Of a DNA stretch of 64,000 nucleotides, positions 61,347 to 64,000 are shown piece by piece. How positions within the stretch are numbered: position 1 is the first letter of the stretch; each line of letters opens with the position of its first letter. The notes beneath the pieces were generated by a model that was given only the letters and a program-made list of their open reading frames with translations, was not told where the DNA came from and ran no database searches. Position numbers and translations under genes: made by a program. The stretch is from the NCBI RefSeq assembly GCF_009720525.1, contig NZ_CP043930.1:1488001-1552000 (forward strand). Reading direction: 5' to 3'. This DNA is from Gimesia benthica. GTDB taxonomy: Bacteria > Planctomycetota > Planctomycetia > Planctomycetales > Planctomycetaceae.

Positions 61347-62561
61347 TCAGGTCACCAGCCAGAGCCAGCCTCCCGCGATCAGCAGGCTGCCCAGCGTGAC
61401 GGGAATCCCGACTCTCGCATGTGTGCGGAAACTGATTTTGATTCCCACCTGCCGGGCTGCTTCCACCACAATGATATTCGCCACACTTCCGACGATGATG
61501 AAGTTACCCGCCAGGGTGCTGCTCAGGGCCAGTAACGCCCCCAGACTGCTGCCTTCTACGACCGGTAACAGCAACATGATTGCCGGGACATTGGAAACCA
61601 GGTTACTCAACACCGCCGTCCCCAGAAACAGAGGCACCGGTTCAGAAAGCGAGATCCCGGCGGCTTCGGTATGAGACATCAACCAGTCCATGCCTCCCGC
61701 CAGCTGGAATGCCTGATTGACAATGAACAGGCTGATAAACAGGACCAGCAAAGGCCAGTCGACCAGTCCCATCACGCTCCGGGAATAAAAAGTACGGCTG
61801 AGCAGGAGGATGCCGGCCGCACAAAGTGCCAACAGTTCCCGCGGCCAGGGAGCAAACATAAAGCACACAACCAACAGCAACAGAATTACGGTTCCCTTCA
61901 GAGTCTGCCAGCGATTGAAAGGGGGCTCCTCAGACGGAATGCTCTCCCCAGGAGAGACGATCCATTGATCCCGATACACTTTGACAATAATCCACCAGAC
62001 CAGTGGCAGGCCAACCAGACAGGGTGGTGTCGCAATCAGCAGATATCGATTGAATGACAGCTGAAGTGATTCACCAATCAGGATATTCTGTGGATCGCCA
62101 ATCAACGTGGCTGCACTGCCGATATTCGCTGCACAAGCCAGGGCCAGCAGAAACGGGACCGGATTGAGCCGTTTGTTGAGACACAGACGAGCCAGCAGTG
62201 GTGCAACTGCCAGACAGACAACATCATTCGTCAGAATCGCACTAAGTGCACCGGTCAGAGCAATCACCGCTGCCAGCAGTGTCGCGGGAGCCATGTCATA
62301 CAGCACCACGCGCTGCAACACGTAGCCGTAAAAGCCTCCCAGCTGGAACTGGGCAGAGACGACCATCAATCCGAAAAGTAACGCCAGTGTTGGTACGTCG
62401 ATCGAGTTGAGCGCCTGCTGCTCCGTAATGCCTTGTCCGGCCAAAAGAAGAATCGCTCCCAGTAGCGCAGCACCAGTGCGATCAACGCGCAGACCGGGGA
62501 TGCCCCCCAGCAGCATGCTTAAATAGACGGCGATGTAAACCAGAATAACATAGGCAGTCAT
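61347..62561 (-). CDS. ArsB/NhaD/SLC13-type ion transporter
   Basis: A 404-residue polytopic membrane protein of the ion transporter superfamily. About 11 helices are visible; the two-fold repeat shows in TGALSAILTNDVVCLAVAPL and, later, NLVSNVPAIMLLLPV, with the first followed by CAANIGSAATLIGDPQNILI. The TND and SNVP hairpins form the substrate site in this superfamily. Relatives carry arsenite, sodium/proton, or carboxylates and sulphate; no arsenic or other partner gene is near, so the substrate is open. The ATG at 62561 matches the first helix, but the nearest ribosome site is 13 nt away, and an in-frame start upstream at 62624 cannot be excluded. Confidence 0.85.
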   Translation of the reverse strand: MTAYVILVYIAVYLSMLLGGIPGLRVDRTGAALLGAILLLAGQGITEQQALNSIDVPTLALLFGLMVVSAQFQLGGFYGYVLQRVVLYDMAPATLLAAVIALTGALSAILTNDVVCLAVAPLLARLCLNKRLNPVPFLLALACAANIGSAATLIGDPQNILIGESLQLSFNRYLLIATPPCLVGLPLVWWIIVKVYRDQWIVSPGESIPSEEPPFNRWQTLKGTVILLLLVVCFMFAPWPRELLALCAAGILLLSRTFYSRSVMGLVDWPLLVLFISLFIVNQAFQLAGGMDWLMSHTEAAGISLSEPVPLFLGTAVLSNLVSNVPAIMLLLPVVEGSSLGALLALSSTLAGNFIIVGSVANIIVVEAARQVGIKISFRTHARVGIPVTLGSLLIAGGWLWLVT

Positions 62562-62706
62562 ACGACTTGTCGATTTCCTCAGGACAATAAAGAGAGGATG
62601 ATCACAAGTCGCAAGTCTACCCACTGCGCAGGACTGGCGACAGAGTCAGCAGACGCTACTTTGCGAAGAACGTGCAGTTCCAGCAACAGGACACAATGAC
62701 AGGGAA

Positions 62707-64000
62707 CTAACCCAGCAGTTCCGGAATCGGTTTGCCCTGGTCGGCGATAATGGGTGTCGGACGTCCGTTGAAATCTTCGATGAAGACGTTCGAGGAATCG
62801 ATACCCAGATGGTGGTAAATCGTCGCCAGGAAATCGCCTGCGCCGCAGATGCGTTCGATAGAATCTTCACCCAGCTTGTCGCTGGCACCGATGAAGCGTC
62901 CGGTTTCGATGCCGCCACCTGCCCAGATATTAGAGAACGCACGTGGCCAGTGGTCTCGACCGGGCTGCTTGGTTCCGGCGGGAGCACTCGCGTTTCCTTC
63001 CCCGGTACTGGGCTGGTAATTCACCTTGGGAGTCCGGCCAAATTCACCTGTCACCACAACCAGCACTCGTTCATCCAGGCCCCGGTCGTAGATGTCTTCG
63101 ATCAGAGCCGAGACGGCCTGGTCGTAAGCTTGTGCCCGGAAACGGAGGGCATCAAAGACGTGGTGATTCACGGCGTGGTCGTCCCAGTTATTCACGCGAC
63201 CACAGAGGGGACCACTGAGGCTGGTCGAAATCACATCGACGCCCGCTTCTACCAGACGACGCGCCATCAGCAACTGCTGTCCCCAGGAGTTACGACCATA
63301 GCGATCGCGTGTCTTATCATCTTCCTTACTGAGATCAAACGCGTCTTTTGCCTTGGGATTGGTCAGCAGAGTCAACGCCTGGGCTTCGAATTCATCCAGT
63401 GCTTCGAGTTCCCCGGCCTGGTCGAAGGAGCGTTCCAGTGTATCCAGTTTTGCACGAAGATCGGCCCGTCGATCCAGCTGCTTCACCTCAGAGGCATTGG
63501 ACAGACCGATATTAGGCACGCTGAAATTCGGCCTGTTCGGATCTCCGGATACCGTAAACGGACCATAGGCATCGCCCAGATAAGCCGCCCCGACTCTCTG
63601 TGATGAGAAGTTGATGCCGACATACGGTGGCAACGGATTTTCCCGCGGTCCCTGCTTTGAACGCAGATAATTCGTTACGCACATCCAGTCCGGATACTTG
63701 GGATTCGTTTTGTCGCGAATGTCTGTATCGCCGGTCAGCATCCGCAGTGTTCCCGCGGGATGGCCGGGACTGCCGTGACGCATGGAACGCAGCACGGTGA
63801 ATTTGTCCGCAATCTTCGCCTGCATGGGCAGCAGTTCGGTGAAATCAATCCCCGGTACGCTGGTACGAATCGTATTGAATGGACCACGATACTCAACGGG
63901 AGCCGTTGGTTTCGGATCGTACGTGTCAATGTGCGAGCACCCACCCGGCTGCCAGACCATGATGACGGCCGTATTATCTTTTTTCTTCTGCACCGGACTG
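62707..64000 (-). CDS. DUF1501 family protein (5' end beyond the window)
   Basis: The fifth DUF1501 gene here; at least 431 codons are open from the window edge to the stop, and the Tat signal lies outside. Visible segments are VWQPGGCSHIDTYDPKP, SMRHGSPGHPAGTLRMLTGD, NWDDHAVNHHVFDAL, GEFGRTPKVNYQ, GRDHWPRAFSN and GAGDFLATIYHHLGID, all family-typical. It belongs to the subgroup with 'EYRGPFNTIRTSVPGIDFTELLP', like the frame-broken copies at 2596 and 49398, and unlike the copies at 9448 and 43066. A DUF1549/1553 partner may lie beyond the window. The frame is intact. Confidence 0.93.
   Translation of the reverse strand, partial: SPVQKKKDNTAVIMVWQPGGCSHIDTYDPKPTAPVEYRGPFNTIRTSVPGIDFTELLPMQAKIADKFTVLRSMRHGSPGHPAGTLRMLTGDTDIRDKTNPKYPDWMCVTNYLRSKQGPRENPLPPYVGINFSSQRVGAAYLGDAYGPFTVSGDPNRPNFSVPNIGLSNASEVKQLDRRADLRAKLDTLERSFDQAGELEALDEFEAQALTLLTNPKAKDAFDLSKEDDKTRDRYGRNSWGQQLLMARRLVEAGVDVISTSLSGPLCGRVNNWDDHAVNHHVFDALRFRAQAYDQAVSALIEDIYDRGLDERVLVVVTGEFGRTPKVNYQPSTGEGNASAPAGTKQPGRDHWPRAFSNIWAGGGIETGRFIGASDKLGEDSIERICGAGDFLATIYHHLGIDSSNVFIEDFNGRPTPIIADQGKPIPELLG

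Noticed and set aside
1..64000. CRISPR arrays, insertion sequences, prophage, tRNA or rRNA genes
   Set aside because: No regular repeat-spacer pattern, no transposase or integrase domain, and no cloverleaf or rRNA-like segment was seen in reading the intergenic regions.

Overview
The window looks like chromosomal DNA of a planctomycete (Planctomycetota, Planctomycetia, probably a Gimesia/Planctomyces-type genome). The evidence is the density of families that are largely confined to that phylum: three exported DUF1549/DUF1553 cytochrome-like proteins with CxxCH motifs, five Tat-exported DUF1501 proteins, a PVC-type membrane-bound dehydrogenase with a CxxCH domain, a TIGR03067 protein, and ECF sigma factors linked to Ser/Thr kinases. 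I saw no rRNA, tRNA, CRISPR array, transposase or phage gene.

Layout. 1-2.5 kb: an RND efflux pump (cut by the window edge) and its adaptor lipoprotein. 2.6-6.4 kb: a frame-broken DUF1501 gene, an exported lectin-like protein and a di-CxxCH lipoprotein. 6.6-10.9 kb: a promoter, a structured leader, a DUF1549/1553 gene and its DUF1501 partner, ending in a strong hairpin. 10.9-16.3 kb: small and hypothetical genes, including a 59-residue DUF6435-type gene, a discoidin-like exported protein and a membrane-anchored protein with an acyl-carrier-like tail. 16.5-20.5 kb: a two-helix K+ channel, a CPA1 Na+/H+ antiporter and a patatin phospholipase. 20.5-29.1 kb: a signalling block with an ECF sigma / TIGR03067 / giant WD40-TPR kinase set on the minus strand and, across a ferredoxin gene, a single-chain ECF sigma-kinase fusion. 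29.2-36.3 kb: small hypotheticals, a GH43/32-like exported protein, a PoxB-like TPP enzyme, and a class II glutamine amidotransferase. 36.5-50.8 kb: a 14 kb run of six exported proteins on one strand. 50.8-64 kb: a Tat-exported sialidase-like protein, a K+/H+ or Na+/H+ antiporter, a second RND/adaptor operon, cardiolipin synthase, an ArsB/SLC13-type transporter and a fifth DUF1501 gene cut by the window end.

How the genes fit together. The DUF1549/1553 and DUF1501 genes occur as adjacent same-strand pairs. With the PVC dehydrogenase and PPC-domain protein they look like an exported redox/hydrolase apparatus, whose substrate cannot be read from sequence. The sigma/kinase genes look like two forms of the same regulatory module, one as separate genes and one as a fusion.

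The most striking cross-window pattern is six single-base frame breaks in five genes. Each is repaired by adding one G on the coding strand at a G run, and each restores a family-typical protein. Sequencing undercalls are the simplest explanation; the uniform coding-strand polarity is worth checking.
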